Assembly (NCBI RefSeq): GCF_002973525.1
Contig: NZ_PVEN01000019.1
Coordinates: 62,001 to 126,000, forward strand
DNA length: 64,000 nt
Source of the DNA: Paraburkholderia sp. BL21I4N1
GTDB lineage: Bacteria > Pseudomonadota > Gammaproteobacteria > Burkholderiales > Burkholderiaceae
Direction: 5' to 3'
In this document: positions 17,167-24,564 of the stretch, in pieces
Layout of the letters: the number at the start of each line of letters is the position of its first letter
Position numbering within the stretch: the first letter of the stretch is position 1
Notes under the pieces: generated by a model
What the model was told of the DNA's origin: nothing
Databases searched by the model: none
The model's input: only the letters and a program-made list of their open reading frames with translations
Translations under genes and position numbers: made by a program

Positions 17167-17517
17167 AGTGGAACAGTAGAGAAGGGCGATGGGATGCATC
17201 ATCGGCGATCGCGAGTAAAACCGGACAGCTAGGTGGATTAAGTCTTTTTTAATTTTATGAAATGTTCATGAACAACGCGGATGACGCTCTACCGTCATGC
17301 GTGGAGTGTGAAAATCTGCAAACCTAACTAATGGGAAGGCGCGGACAAAAAGAGCGCAGGCAAAAAAAGAGCGCGGACGGAGCCGCGCTTCGAAAAAAGA
17401 CTTGAATGAAAGTAGCCGCTGCCACGCGGCTGGGCACAGTATAGGCGGGATGGGTGGCGCGTTGCGCGCGCATTCTGAAATGCTGTTGTGCGCGCAACGC
17501 AATAAGCGGGATTCTAT
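17167..17517. other. Intergenic region with TGTTCATGAACA palindrome
   Basis: The 350 bp upstream of the LysR gene hold no credible gene. A perfect 12-bp palindrome TGTTCATGAACA lies at 17263-17274 in an AT-rich patch, about 97 bp upstream of the LysR start, in a position suited to autoregulation or another regulator. The terminator of the gene at 17518 is also in this stretch. Confidence 0.45.
17362..17389 (-). terminator. Intrinsic terminator of the 17518 gene
   Basis: On the minus strand AGCGCGG and CCGCGCT pair around a 6-nt loop and are followed by CTTTTTTTG. The structure lies about 130 bp downstream of the stop codon at 17518. Confidence 0.75.
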
Positions 17518-17892
17518 TCAGTTGAGCATGCCGTGTACTTCGAGCGAGGCTTCCAGATGCTGCGTCAGCGCGTGATGCAATTTGGCGAGGCTTTCCGTCG
17601 GCAGCGCGAAGCCGGCCCAGCCGAGTCCTGAATGACGCATGAACACGACGGCGCCGTCGTGCAGCGGATGCTTCTCGGTGTGCCAGCTCGGATCGACTTC
17701 GACGACATATTGATGTGTGCGCACCGGCTCCTTCGGCACCTCCGGGCGCATCATCGCGCGCAATGCGCCGAGATGCTCGATCATCGCGTCCAGGTCGGGC
17801 GCGTCGAGCAATACCGCGCGGCCTTCAATGTCGATGCGGATTGCCTGCTGTCCATACTCGTTGACTCTTTCGATGCTCATGGGGCGCGTCAT
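17518..17892 (-). CDS. Conserved-looking hypothetical protein (124 aa)
   Basis: A soluble 124-aa protein with no signal peptide or membrane helix. It contains RIDIEGRAVLLDAPDLDAMIEHLGALRAMM and ends with LHHALTQHLEASLEVHGMLN (the helix-rich parts flank a central strand region with Trp and His). The ATG at 17892 is chosen because AAGGAG lies 7 nt upstream; a later ATG at 17880 has no site. I do not recognise a family with known function. It stands alone with its own terminator. Confidence 0.7.
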   Translation of the reverse strand: MTRPMSIERVNEYGQQAIRIDIEGRAVLLDAPDLDAMIEHLGALRAMMRPEVPKEPVRTHQYVVEVDPSWHTEKHPLHDGAVVFMRHSGLGWAGFALPTESLAKLHHALTQHLEASLEVHGMLN

Positions 17893-18652
17893 GGCTCTGC
17901 TCCTTGCGGCTATCACTGTGCCCAAATTATGGCGCCGCGATTCTTAGACGATCCTTAAAGTGCACGATCAGGGAATGAAACTTTGTTTAAGAACGCCGCA
18001 CGACCCGCCCGCGACCGCGGGGTTCAATCGTCTGACGTTTTTTCTCACTCGCGCGGATTGAAGTCCACTTAAGTCAGACGTAAAGACCTCGAATGTTTCA
18101 ATATAGAAACGTTTTTTACCGGTAAAAAATGGCATCGAAAATGCTTAAAGAGCGGATTCATAGGATATCGGGGTAGGTATCAATGGAAATGCAGATAAAT
18201 TCCCGGTTTGCGAATAAAAAAGCGATTGAATTGTCATTGCCAGAGAAGTTTCGAGTTCAGGTTTGAAACACTTTTCAGCGCATCGTCAATTGCCTGGGAC
18301 GGTGAATCAAACTCGCGCCGGCGTGCCGAAGAGGGACGGCCGATCGGCTGGAGCGCGAGTCTGCATGCGGCATAACGGGCAAGAGGCGAAATCGCGTGGG
18401 GCTGTCGTCGCGCCGTGGCGTCGCGACAGGCCGTCTGCGTGATGAAACGCCAGGATAATGTTTTTCTTCATACCTTGCGTTTCTCGAAGCCGATTTGTTT
18501 TTCAAATTTACTATAGCGAAGCATTCCGCTAACATCACGCTTAATCCGTTAAGCGGCGTTATCGGCGGTTTCAATCTTAATAACGCATTTTGCTGATAGG
18601 GGCGCTAACGGGGCATCGGGGTCCACAACGTAGGCTAGTTTGGGGAAAGATC
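17893..18652. other. Long non-coding region upstream of the GlxA-like regulator, with AT-rich palindrome
   Basis: About 760 bp without a convincing gene, lower in GC than the surroundings. It holds an 18-bp perfect palindrome (18112-18129). A 27-codon frame at 18183-18266 (starting MEMQINSRFANKK) has GGGGTAGG about 8 nt before its ATG; it could encode a small peptide, but nothing else supports it. The frame on the minus strand at 18275-18574 has Arg-rich composition typical of a non-coding frame. Confidence 0.4.
18112..18129. promoter_or_regulatory. 18-bp perfect AT-rich palindrome
   Basis: TTTTTTACCGGTAAAAAA is a perfect dyad about 525 bp upstream of the GlxA-like gene and about 220 bp upstream of the divergent 17518 gene. 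The ACCGGT centre with A/T flanks looks like an operator. As a hairpin it would have no loop, so an intrinsic terminator is less likely. Confidence 0.45.
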
Positions 18653-19648
18653 ATGCCGCAGATGCACCTGGATACCGCGAGGATCACCTGGCTTCATACG
18701 CCGACATTGAACGTGCGTAGTGCGGCGCGGCGGATTGGCGTGGTGTTGTTCAACGGCTTCTGGCTGCTCGGGCCGGGCACGGTGATCGAAATGTTCCAGA
18801 CCGCCAATGAACTCGCGGGTTCGCGCGCCGGCGAGGAACCGCCTTACGAGGTGCAGTTTCTGTCGATGGACGGCGGCAGCGTCGCCAGTTCTTCTTCGGT
18901 GCGGATCTGGACCGACCGCATCGACACGCGTTACGGCAGTGGTTTCGACGTGCTGTATATCGCCGGCGGTCAGGGCGCGCAGACGGCGGCGCATGACGAG
19001 CGCCTGCTCAACTGGCTGCGTTCAGTGCAAGCGCGCACCCGCACCATCGAAGCGATCGGTGAAGGGCGTCTCGTGCTGGACGCCGCCGGGCCGACCGAGT
19101 CCACCGGGCCGCAACTCAATCGCTTCCCTGCCGGTGCGTCGGCGGACAGCGCTTTCGGTGCTTCCAGCGATCGTAACGACTGTGCCCGCAGCGCGCTGAT
19201 GTTCATCAAGCGCGACCTCGGTGCGGAACTGGCGCGCAGCGTTGCCGACCGGGTCATGCCCGGCATGGCCGCAACATGGGTGCCGTTGCCGGCGGAAGGC
19301 GGCACGCTCAGCGTGGCCGAGAAGATTCGCGCGGCGGCGCGCTGGATGGAAGCGAATTGCGACCGTCCGGTCTCCGTTGCGGATGCCGCGCAGGTGGCCG
19401 CCATGAGCGAGCGCAATTTTCTGCGGCGCTTCAAGCACGAAATGCAGCTCACGCCGTCTGACTACCTGTTGCAGGTGCGCCTGCGGATCGCTTGCAATTT
19501 CCTGACCGAAACCGAACTGCCGGTCGACAAGATCGCGCGCCGCAGCGGCACCGGCAACGGCGATCGTCTCGCCAAAATATTCCGCAAACGGATGGCATTG
19601 TCGCCGACCGAATATCGCGCGCGCAGCCGGGTGGCGTCGGAGGTCTAG
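18653..19648 (+). CDS. GlxA-like AraC-family regulator with shortened DJ-1/PfpI domain
   Basis: 331 aa. The N-terminal part (about 30-205) resembles the DJ-1/PfpI domain of GlxA regulators (RIGVVLFNGFWLLGPGTVIEMF, GFDVLYIAGGQGAQTA). However, the segment that normally carries the Cys-containing nucleophile elbow and the following helix is missing, and IEAIGEGRLVLDAAG leads straight to the last part. The C-terminal AraC HTH pair is intact (VSVADAAQVAAMSERNFLRRFK, then a second helix near VDKIARRSGTGNGDRLAKIFRK). GGGGAAAGATC supports the ATG at 18653. The target is unknown; the sugar epimerase gene follows after 121 bp. Confidence 0.85.
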   Translation: MPQMHLDTARITWLHTPTLNVRSAARRIGVVLFNGFWLLGPGTVIEMFQTANELAGSRAGEEPPYEVQFLSMDGGSVASSSSVRIWTDRIDTRYGSGFDVLYIAGGQGAQTAAHDERLLNWLRSVQARTRTIEAIGEGRLVLDAAGPTESTGPQLNRFPAGASADSAFGASSDRNDCARSALMFIKRDLGAELARSVADRVMPGMAATWVPLPAEGGTLSVAEKIRAAARWMEANCDRPVSVADAAQVAAMSERNFLRRFKHEMQLTPSDYLLQVRLRIACNFLTETELPVDKIARRSGTGNGDRLAKIFRKRMALSPTEYRARSRVASEV

Positions 19649-19769
19649 CGTTCTTTCAACTCGCGCGAGCGAGGGCAGGCGTGCCGGCGGCGCGCCGCAT
19701 GACCGGTGGACGCGGCCGCAACGGCGGCCGGGAATCGCGCCGGGCAGGCTTTTTACGAGTACAGCGGCA

Positions 19770-20321
19770 ATGGGCAACAAGGTCATCGCGACGGCATTGC
19801 CGGAGGTGAAGCTCATCGAGCCCGAAGTGTTCTGCGACGAGTTCGGTTTCTGCTTCGAGAGCTTCAGCGCGGACGAGTTTACCGACGACGTCGCGCCCGG
19901 CTTCACGTTCGTGCAAGACCGGCATTCGCGCGCGGTGCGCGGCGTGTTGCGCGGACTGCATTACCAGGTGCAGCGTCCGCAAGGTCGGCTGATGCGCGTG
20001 GCGCTCGGTGAAGTGTTCGACGTTGCGGTCGACGTGCGGCTCAATTCGCCGAACTTCGGCAAATGGACCGGCGCATATCTGAGCGCGGCGAATCATCGGC
20101 AGATGTGGGTGCCGCCGGGCTTCGCGCATGGTTTCGTGGTGCTGTCGCAGGCGGCGGAGTGCTTGTGGAAGACCACGGAGTACTGGTTTCCCGAACTCGA
20201 GCGCTGCATCGTGTGGAACGATCCGGATATCGGCATCGACTGGCCGATCGATTTCGAGCCGACGCTCGGCACGAAAGACGCCGCGGGCCGGCGGCTTTAC
20301 GAAGCGGAAAACATCGCCTGA
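19770..20321 (+). CDS. rfbC: dTDP-4-dehydrorhamnose 3,5-epimerase family protein
   Basis: 183 aa, the usual RmlC length. The cupin signature is clear: RAVRGVLRGLHYQ (catalytic His), FDVAVDVRLNSPNFGKW, WVPPGFAHGF, and IVWNDPDIGIDWP at the end. The enzyme epimerises dTDP-4-keto-6-deoxyglucose in dTDP-L-rhamnose synthesis. Two oddities: the Lys usually found in the QGKLVR-type motif is Arg (QGRLMR), and rmlA, rmlB and rmlD are not adjacent. It may act with genes elsewhere or on a related nucleotide sugar. Confidence 0.85.
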   Translation: MGNKVIATALPEVKLIEPEVFCDEFGFCFESFSADEFTDDVAPGFTFVQDRHSRAVRGVLRGLHYQVQRPQGRLMRVALGEVFDVAVDVRLNSPNFGKWTGAYLSAANHRQMWVPPGFAHGFVVLSQAAECLWKTTEYWFPELERCIVWNDPDIGIDWPIDFEPTLGTKDAAGRRLYEAENIA

Positions 20322-20372
20322 ACGTCCACGCGATTGTCACCACTATCGCGCCCCCGGTGGCGGCTTATCCCT

Positions 20373-21260
20373 TCAACGCGTGGCCACCACCGCGCCGACA
20401 CTCGCGGTGACGACCAGTAGCGTGCCCGCGATCTGCAACACCCCCATTGGCTGATGCAGCACGACGAAGCCGGCCACCGCGCCGATCGCCGGCTCGACGC
20501 TCATCAGGATGCCGAATGACGCGGCGGGCATGTGCCGCAACGCCACCATTTCCAGCGCGTACGGCAGTAACGGCACTAGCAGCGCGAGCCCCGCCGTCGC
20601 CGCGATCTGCCCGACGGCGACATGGGCGCCGCTTTGCGCTAGGCCGAACGGCGTAGCAACCAGCGCCGCGGCGAGCAGCGACACCGACAATCCCTCCAGG
20701 CCGGCGAATAACGCGCCGGTCTTCTTCATCAACACGATGTAGCTGCCCCAGCCGAGCGCTGCGCCGAAGGCGAGCAGCACGCCGAGCGGTTCGCCGATCC
20801 AGCCGCCGCGATCGCGCGACAGCAGGACCACGCCGGCAATCGCCAGCAACGGCCACAGCAGTGCGCGAAGGCGACGCACCGCGAACGTGGCGACGGCGAG
20901 CGGCCCGAGAAAGTCGATTGCGACGGCCAGTCCCAACGGAATACGCTGCAACGCCGCGAAGAAACACAAGGTCATGCCGGCCATCGCCGCGCCGAGCGCG
21001 CCGGCCGCGATCCAGTGCGCGCGCGAGTAGCTCAGCAGGCGCGGGCGCACCAGCAAGGCCAGCACCAGGGCGGCCCAGCTCAGGCGCAGCCAGGTCGTGC
21101 TGAGCGATCCATAGGCGGCCATGGTCGGCGCGGACAGCGCGGCGCCGAATTGCACGCTTGCCATCGATAGCACGCACAGCAAAGCCGCCCAAGGGGAGCC
21201 GGCAGGTTTCAGCGCGGGCTGCGCGGGGCTTAGCGTCGATTGGAGGGTGGTGTCCTGCAT
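20373..21260 (-). CDS. EamA/RhtA-like exporter (10-TM DMT superfamily)
   Basis: An inner-membrane protein of about 295 aa with two EamA repeats and ten predicted helices; FGAALSAPTMAAYGSLSTTW and LLVPLLPYALEMVALRHMP resemble the RhtA amino acid (threonine/homoserine) exporters. The ATG at 21260 is my choice; an in-frame ATG at 21317 would add a short polar extension and lies in the divergent promoter region, and neither has a strong ribosome binding site. The divergent LysR gene at 21362 probably controls it. Confidence 0.87.
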   Translation of the reverse strand: MQDTTLQSTLSPAQPALKPAGSPWAALLCVLSMASVQFGAALSAPTMAAYGSLSTTWLRLSWAALVLALLVRPRLLSYSRAHWIAAGALGAAMAGMTLCFFAALQRIPLGLAVAIDFLGPLAVATFAVRRLRALLWPLLAIAGVVLLSRDRGGWIGEPLGVLLAFGAALGWGSYIVLMKKTGALFAGLEGLSVSLLAAALVATPFGLAQSGAHVAVGQIAATAGLALLVPLLPYALEMVALRHMPAASFGILMSVEPAIGAVAGFVVLHQPMGVLQIAGTLLVVTASVGAVVATR

Positions 21261-21361
21261 GGTCGTAGGCGGCCGTACGTTCGGGTTCGTGGCCGCTATC
21301 TTAGCGGTGCGGGGCATATTAAGATAACTTGATATTTCTTATACCCACTTCAGGAAAACTG

Positions 21362-22234
21362 ATGACCCGTGATCTCGACAGCAGTCTGCTGCGCGCGTTC
21401 GTTACCGTGGCGGAGACCGGCGCGGTGGGTGTGGCGGCGGCGCGTCTCGCGCGCACTCAGGCGGCGGTCAGCATGCAGTTGAGGCGGCTGGAGGAGGAGC
21501 TTGGGCAACGCTTGCTCGACCGTTCGCCGCGCGGCGTGCAATTGACCGAGGCCGGGCATGTGCTGTTGCCGTACGCGCATACCATCCTCGGTGCGGGCGC
21601 GGACGCACGGCGCGCGTTGAGCGCGGGGCAGGTCTCCGGCACCGTGCGGCTCGGCATGCTCGAAGACATCGCGGTGGGACGGTTGCCGCGCGCGTTGCGG
21701 CGCTTTTCGGCCGCTTATCCGCAGGTGGCGCTGGAGATCGTCGTCGACAGCAGCGAGGCGTTGTCGAACCGCCTCGGCGAGGGCGGTCTCGACGTGGTGG
21801 TCGGCGATCCCGCGCTGATCGATGCGACGCCGTTGCTCACGTGGACCCAGCCGCTCTTCTGGGTCGGCGCGCGCGGCTTCAGTCGCGAGGCGGACGCGCT
21901 GTTGCCGGTGGTGGCGTTCGGCGGCGCGTGTCTGTGGCAGCAACTCGTGTTGACCGCGTTGCGTCGCGCGGGAATCGCGTGGCGCATTGTGTGCACGAGC
22001 ACCAGTTTGCCCGCGGTGCAGTCGGCGGTGGAGGCGGGGCTGGGCGTGTCGGTGCTGCTCGACGGCAATATCCGCCCGGAGTCGATGCGCGTGCTCGGTC
22101 AGGCCGATGGTTTGCCCGACGCACCCACCGCTGACTTTGGTCTCTTCATGCGCCAGGTGCCGGGCACGCATGCGGCCGCGATTCGAACCTTGCACACGTT
22201 TCTGTGCGAGGAGTTGCATCTCGGTTCTCAGTGA
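21362..22234 (+). CDS. LysR-family regulator, divergent from the EamA exporter
   Basis: 290 aa. The N-terminal HTH reads LDSSLLRAFVTVAETGAVGVAAARLARTQAAVSMQLRRLE; this is the standard LysR fold in its two halves. An effector domain from about 90 follows. CAGGA lies 7 nt before the ATG at 21362. The adjacent exporter on the other strand is the natural target, as in many LysR-exporter pairs. The effector is unknown. Confidence 0.9.
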   Translation: MTRDLDSSLLRAFVTVAETGAVGVAAARLARTQAAVSMQLRRLEEELGQRLLDRSPRGVQLTEAGHVLLPYAHTILGAGADARRALSAGQVSGTVRLGMLEDIAVGRLPRALRRFSAAYPQVALEIVVDSSEALSNRLGEGGLDVVVGDPALIDATPLLTWTQPLFWVGARGFSREADALLPVVAFGGACLWQQLVLTALRRAGIAWRIVCTSTSLPAVQSAVEAGLGVSVLLDGNIRPESMRVLGQADGLPDAPTADFGLFMRQVPGTHAAAIRTLHTFLCEELHLGSQ

Positions 22235-22314
22235 GTTTTTACGACATTTTTTCTTGAGGCACCGCTACCCCAAATCTACACTTCGAGCATCCTGACAGCA
22301 CCGAGGTGCTCACC

Positions 22315-22944
22315 GTGAAGCGACGTGCAACGCAGCAGCAATCCGTTCGTATCGACTACGTGTATCACGGCGTCGGCCGTGTCGAATTGCGCCGCTTCGA
22401 TCCCTCGCGCGATTCGTTCGTCGCGTTGACGGCGCTGCTGCATCGAGCCTTTGCACCGCTGGGCGAGGCCGGCCTCAATTGCACCTGCGTGAACCAAACG
22501 GTCGACACCACGCGCTCGCGCGCAACGCGCGGCGATTGCTACGTGGCGGTGTGCGAGGGGCGCCTGGTCGGCACCATGACGCTGTACGCGCCGGACCGCG
22601 ATTCCGCGTGCGAACTCTACCGGCGCGACGATATCGCCAGCTTGCGGCAGTTCGCCGTGGAACCCCTATGGCAGGCGCGTGGTATCGGCACCTTGCTGAT
22701 TGCGTTCGCCGATCATTGGGCGGCGACACGCGGTTACGCGGAGCTCGCGCTCGATACGCCGCAACCGGCCGCGCATCTGATCGCGTTCTACCGTGGGCAG
22801 GGGTTTCGTATCGTCGATTTCGTGCGTTTCGACGGCAAGCAGTACGACAGCGCGATCCTGAGCAAGCCGCCGGTGGCGACACGGACGCTGGCCAACTGGT
22901 CGCATCGATTGAGTGTGGCGGCGCAGGTTGCGCGCGCGGCCTGA
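22315..22944 (+). CDS. GNAT-family N-acetyltransferase
   Basis: 209 aa. The acetyl-CoA binding motif is present (LRQFAVEPLWQARGIGTLLIAFADHW, with Q-A-R-G-I-G as motif A). A C-terminal strand region AHLIAFYRGQGFRIVDFVRF follows. A GTG at 22315 is preceded by GAGGTG at a good distance and is preferred over the GTG at 22306. The substrate cannot be inferred. It lies 80 bp after the LysR gene in the same direction and may be independent. Confidence 0.85.
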   Translation: MKRRATQQQSVRIDYVYHGVGRVELRRFDPSRDSFVALTALLHRAFAPLGEAGLNCTCVNQTVDTTRSRATRGDCYVAVCEGRLVGTMTLYAPDRDSACELYRRDDIASLRQFAVEPLWQARGIGTLLIAFADHWAATRGYAELALDTPQPAAHLIAFYRGQGFRIVDFVRFDGKQYDSAILSKPPVATRTLANWSHRLSVAAQVARAA

Positions 22945-23097
22945 ACGATGGCCTGAAAAGAATGAGCCCCGGTGCGCGCGGCAACTATTGCAATACCGTG
23001 TGGCATTTATTGCAATGAAGCCGCAACGAGCGCTGACGCGCGCACCGGGGCGGTGGCATCCGAACCGAGGCCTCGGACACCGATGGGGCGAGGGCGC

Positions 23098-23259
23098 TCA
23101 GCGCCGCATCACGCCCATCAACAAGGTGACGAGGAAGATCACCACGAAGATGAAGAACAGCACCTTGGCAATTTCCGTCGCGCCGGCGGCAATGCCGCCG
23201 AAACCGAACACTGCGGCGATGATGGCGATGATGAAGAAGATAACAGCGTATCGAAGCAT
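23098..23259 (-). CDS. DUF1328 small membrane protein
   Basis: A 53-aa protein made almost wholly of two hydrophobic helices: MLRYAVIFFIIAIIAAVFGF, then GGIAAGATEIAKVLFFIF and the ending MGVMRR. This is the standard pattern of the YtjA/DUF1328 family. GGGAGG lies 4-5 nt before the ATG at 23259. Its function is unknown; relatives are often stress-induced in proteobacteria. Confidence 0.92.
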   Translation of the reverse strand: MLRYAVIFFIIAIIAAVFGFGGIAAGATEIAKVLFFIFVVIFLVTLLMGVMRR

Positions 23260-23463
23260 GGGGCCTCCCACCGATGGATTGCTGGATTGAACTCGAAAAC
23301 GGCCACGCGTTGTGGGCACGACGTGCTTTGACGGGGTGTGTGCCGGCGAGCGGATTAAAGCAATAGGTGTGCCCAGCGTTGCGCGACCAAGGGCTGCCCC
23401 GGATCGGCCGCGTGGTTTTGTGCTGTTACCATCGCGGATCGTCGATTTTCGCGCTCCTTCGCC

Positions 23464-24441
23464 ATGCAATCCAATCCGCTCAGCGAGATTTCCCTGATCC
23501 GCAAGCTGAAGCTCAATCAGCTCATGATCTTCGAACGTGTGCTGGAAACGCGTTCCGTCGTGCGCGCGGCCAATGAAATGCGGTTGACGCAGCCGGCCGT
23601 CACCAAGGTGATTCACGAACTCGAATCCTGTTTCGACGGCGCGTTGTTCGCGCGCTCGAATCGCGGCGTGGTGCCCACCGATCTGGGGCTGCTGCTCGGG
23701 CGGCGCGTCAAATCGCTGATGGCGGAGCTGCGCTATATGACCGACGAGCTCAACGATTTCCGCCTCGGCACCAGCGGCCATGTGATCGTCGGCACGTTGA
23801 TTTCAGCGTCGGCGCGGCTCTTGCCCACCGCGATCGCGATGCTGAAGGCGCGTACGCCGAACGTGCTGGTGACGGTGCGCGAAGGCACCACCGCGCATCT
23901 ATTCCCGGCATTGGCCACCGGCGACCTCGATATCGTGGTCGGCCGCCTGCCCGAGCGTGAATTGCCGATTGCCAGCGCGTTTCCGCTGACGCACGAGGCG
24001 CTGTTCGACGAATCCCTGTGCGTGGTGGTCGGCAAGGGCTATGGCCCGGCGCCGGCCGGCGTCACGCATCTGGCGGAGCTGGTGGGTTCGCCGTGGATCC
24101 TGCCCACGCCCGATTCGCCCGCGCGGCTGTCGGCGGAACATCTGTTTCGCGCGGCGGGCTTGCCGCTGCCCACCGATATCGTCGAGTCGCTGTCGCTATT
24201 GACGAACATCGGCCTGCTGCTCGACACGCCACGCGTCGCGCTGATGCCGCGCGCTGCGGCGCAGCAGTTCGAAGACGCCGGTTTGCTGCGGATTCTCGAT
24301 CTGCCGGAGAGCGGCGCGTTCGGCACGGTCGGCTTCTCGGTGCGCTCGCACAAGGAGCAGAGCGCCGCGTGCCAGGCCTTCGTGGCATGCCTGCGCGAGG
24401 CGGTCAGCGTGGCCGCGCCCGTGGCTGATGGGGTGGTTTAG
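23464..24441 (+). CDS. LysR-family regulator, probable activator of the 3-hydroxyanthranilate operon
   Basis: 325 aa. The N-terminal HTH (LKLNQLMIFERVLETRSVVRAANEMRLTQPAVTKVIHELE in the usual order) and the effector domain resemble the GbpR/PcaQ group of LysR regulators of aromatic catabolism. It is co-directional with and 123 bp upstream of the first catabolic gene, and a GGTAT-N11-ATACC dyad lies in that gap. I therefore infer that it controls the operon, in the role of NbaR, which I recall being at the other end of the cluster in Pseudomonas. Confidence 0.88.
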   Translation: MQSNPLSEISLIRKLKLNQLMIFERVLETRSVVRAANEMRLTQPAVTKVIHELESCFDGALFARSNRGVVPTDLGLLLGRRVKSLMAELRYMTDELNDFRLGTSGHVIVGTLISASARLLPTAIAMLKARTPNVLVTVREGTTAHLFPALATGDLDIVVGRLPERELPIASAFPLTHEALFDESLCVVVGKGYGPAPAGVTHLAELVGSPWILPTPDSPARLSAEHLFRAAGLPLPTDIVESLSLLTNIGLLLDTPRVALMPRAAAQQFEDAGLLRILDLPESGAFGTVGFSVRSHKEQSAACQAFVACLREAVSVAAPVADGVV

Positions 24442-24463
24442 CCGGTTTGAGCAGGCCCTTTCT

Positions 24464-24484
24464 GGTATTCCCCTTTAGCATACC
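24464..24484 (+). promoter_or_regulatory. LysR-type operator, GGTAT-N11-ATACC
   Basis: GGTAT at 24464-24468 and ATACC at 24480-24484 form a perfect inverted repeat with an 11-bp spacer, the canonical T-N11-A LysR box. It lies 80 bp upstream of the GTG start of the semialdehyde dehydrogenase gene and right after the LysR gene. Confidence 0.75.
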
Positions 24485-24564
24485 CACCACCCAATCTTTG
24501 ATTATCGCCGCGTGAGGCCTCGACCTTAGACTCCTGCCCATACTTCAATCGAGCAGGAGACGTT

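Noticed and set aside
18275..18574. A 99-codon minus-strand frame upstream of the GlxA-like gene
   Set aside because: No ribosome binding site, Arg/Ser-rich composition in its second half and no family resemblance.
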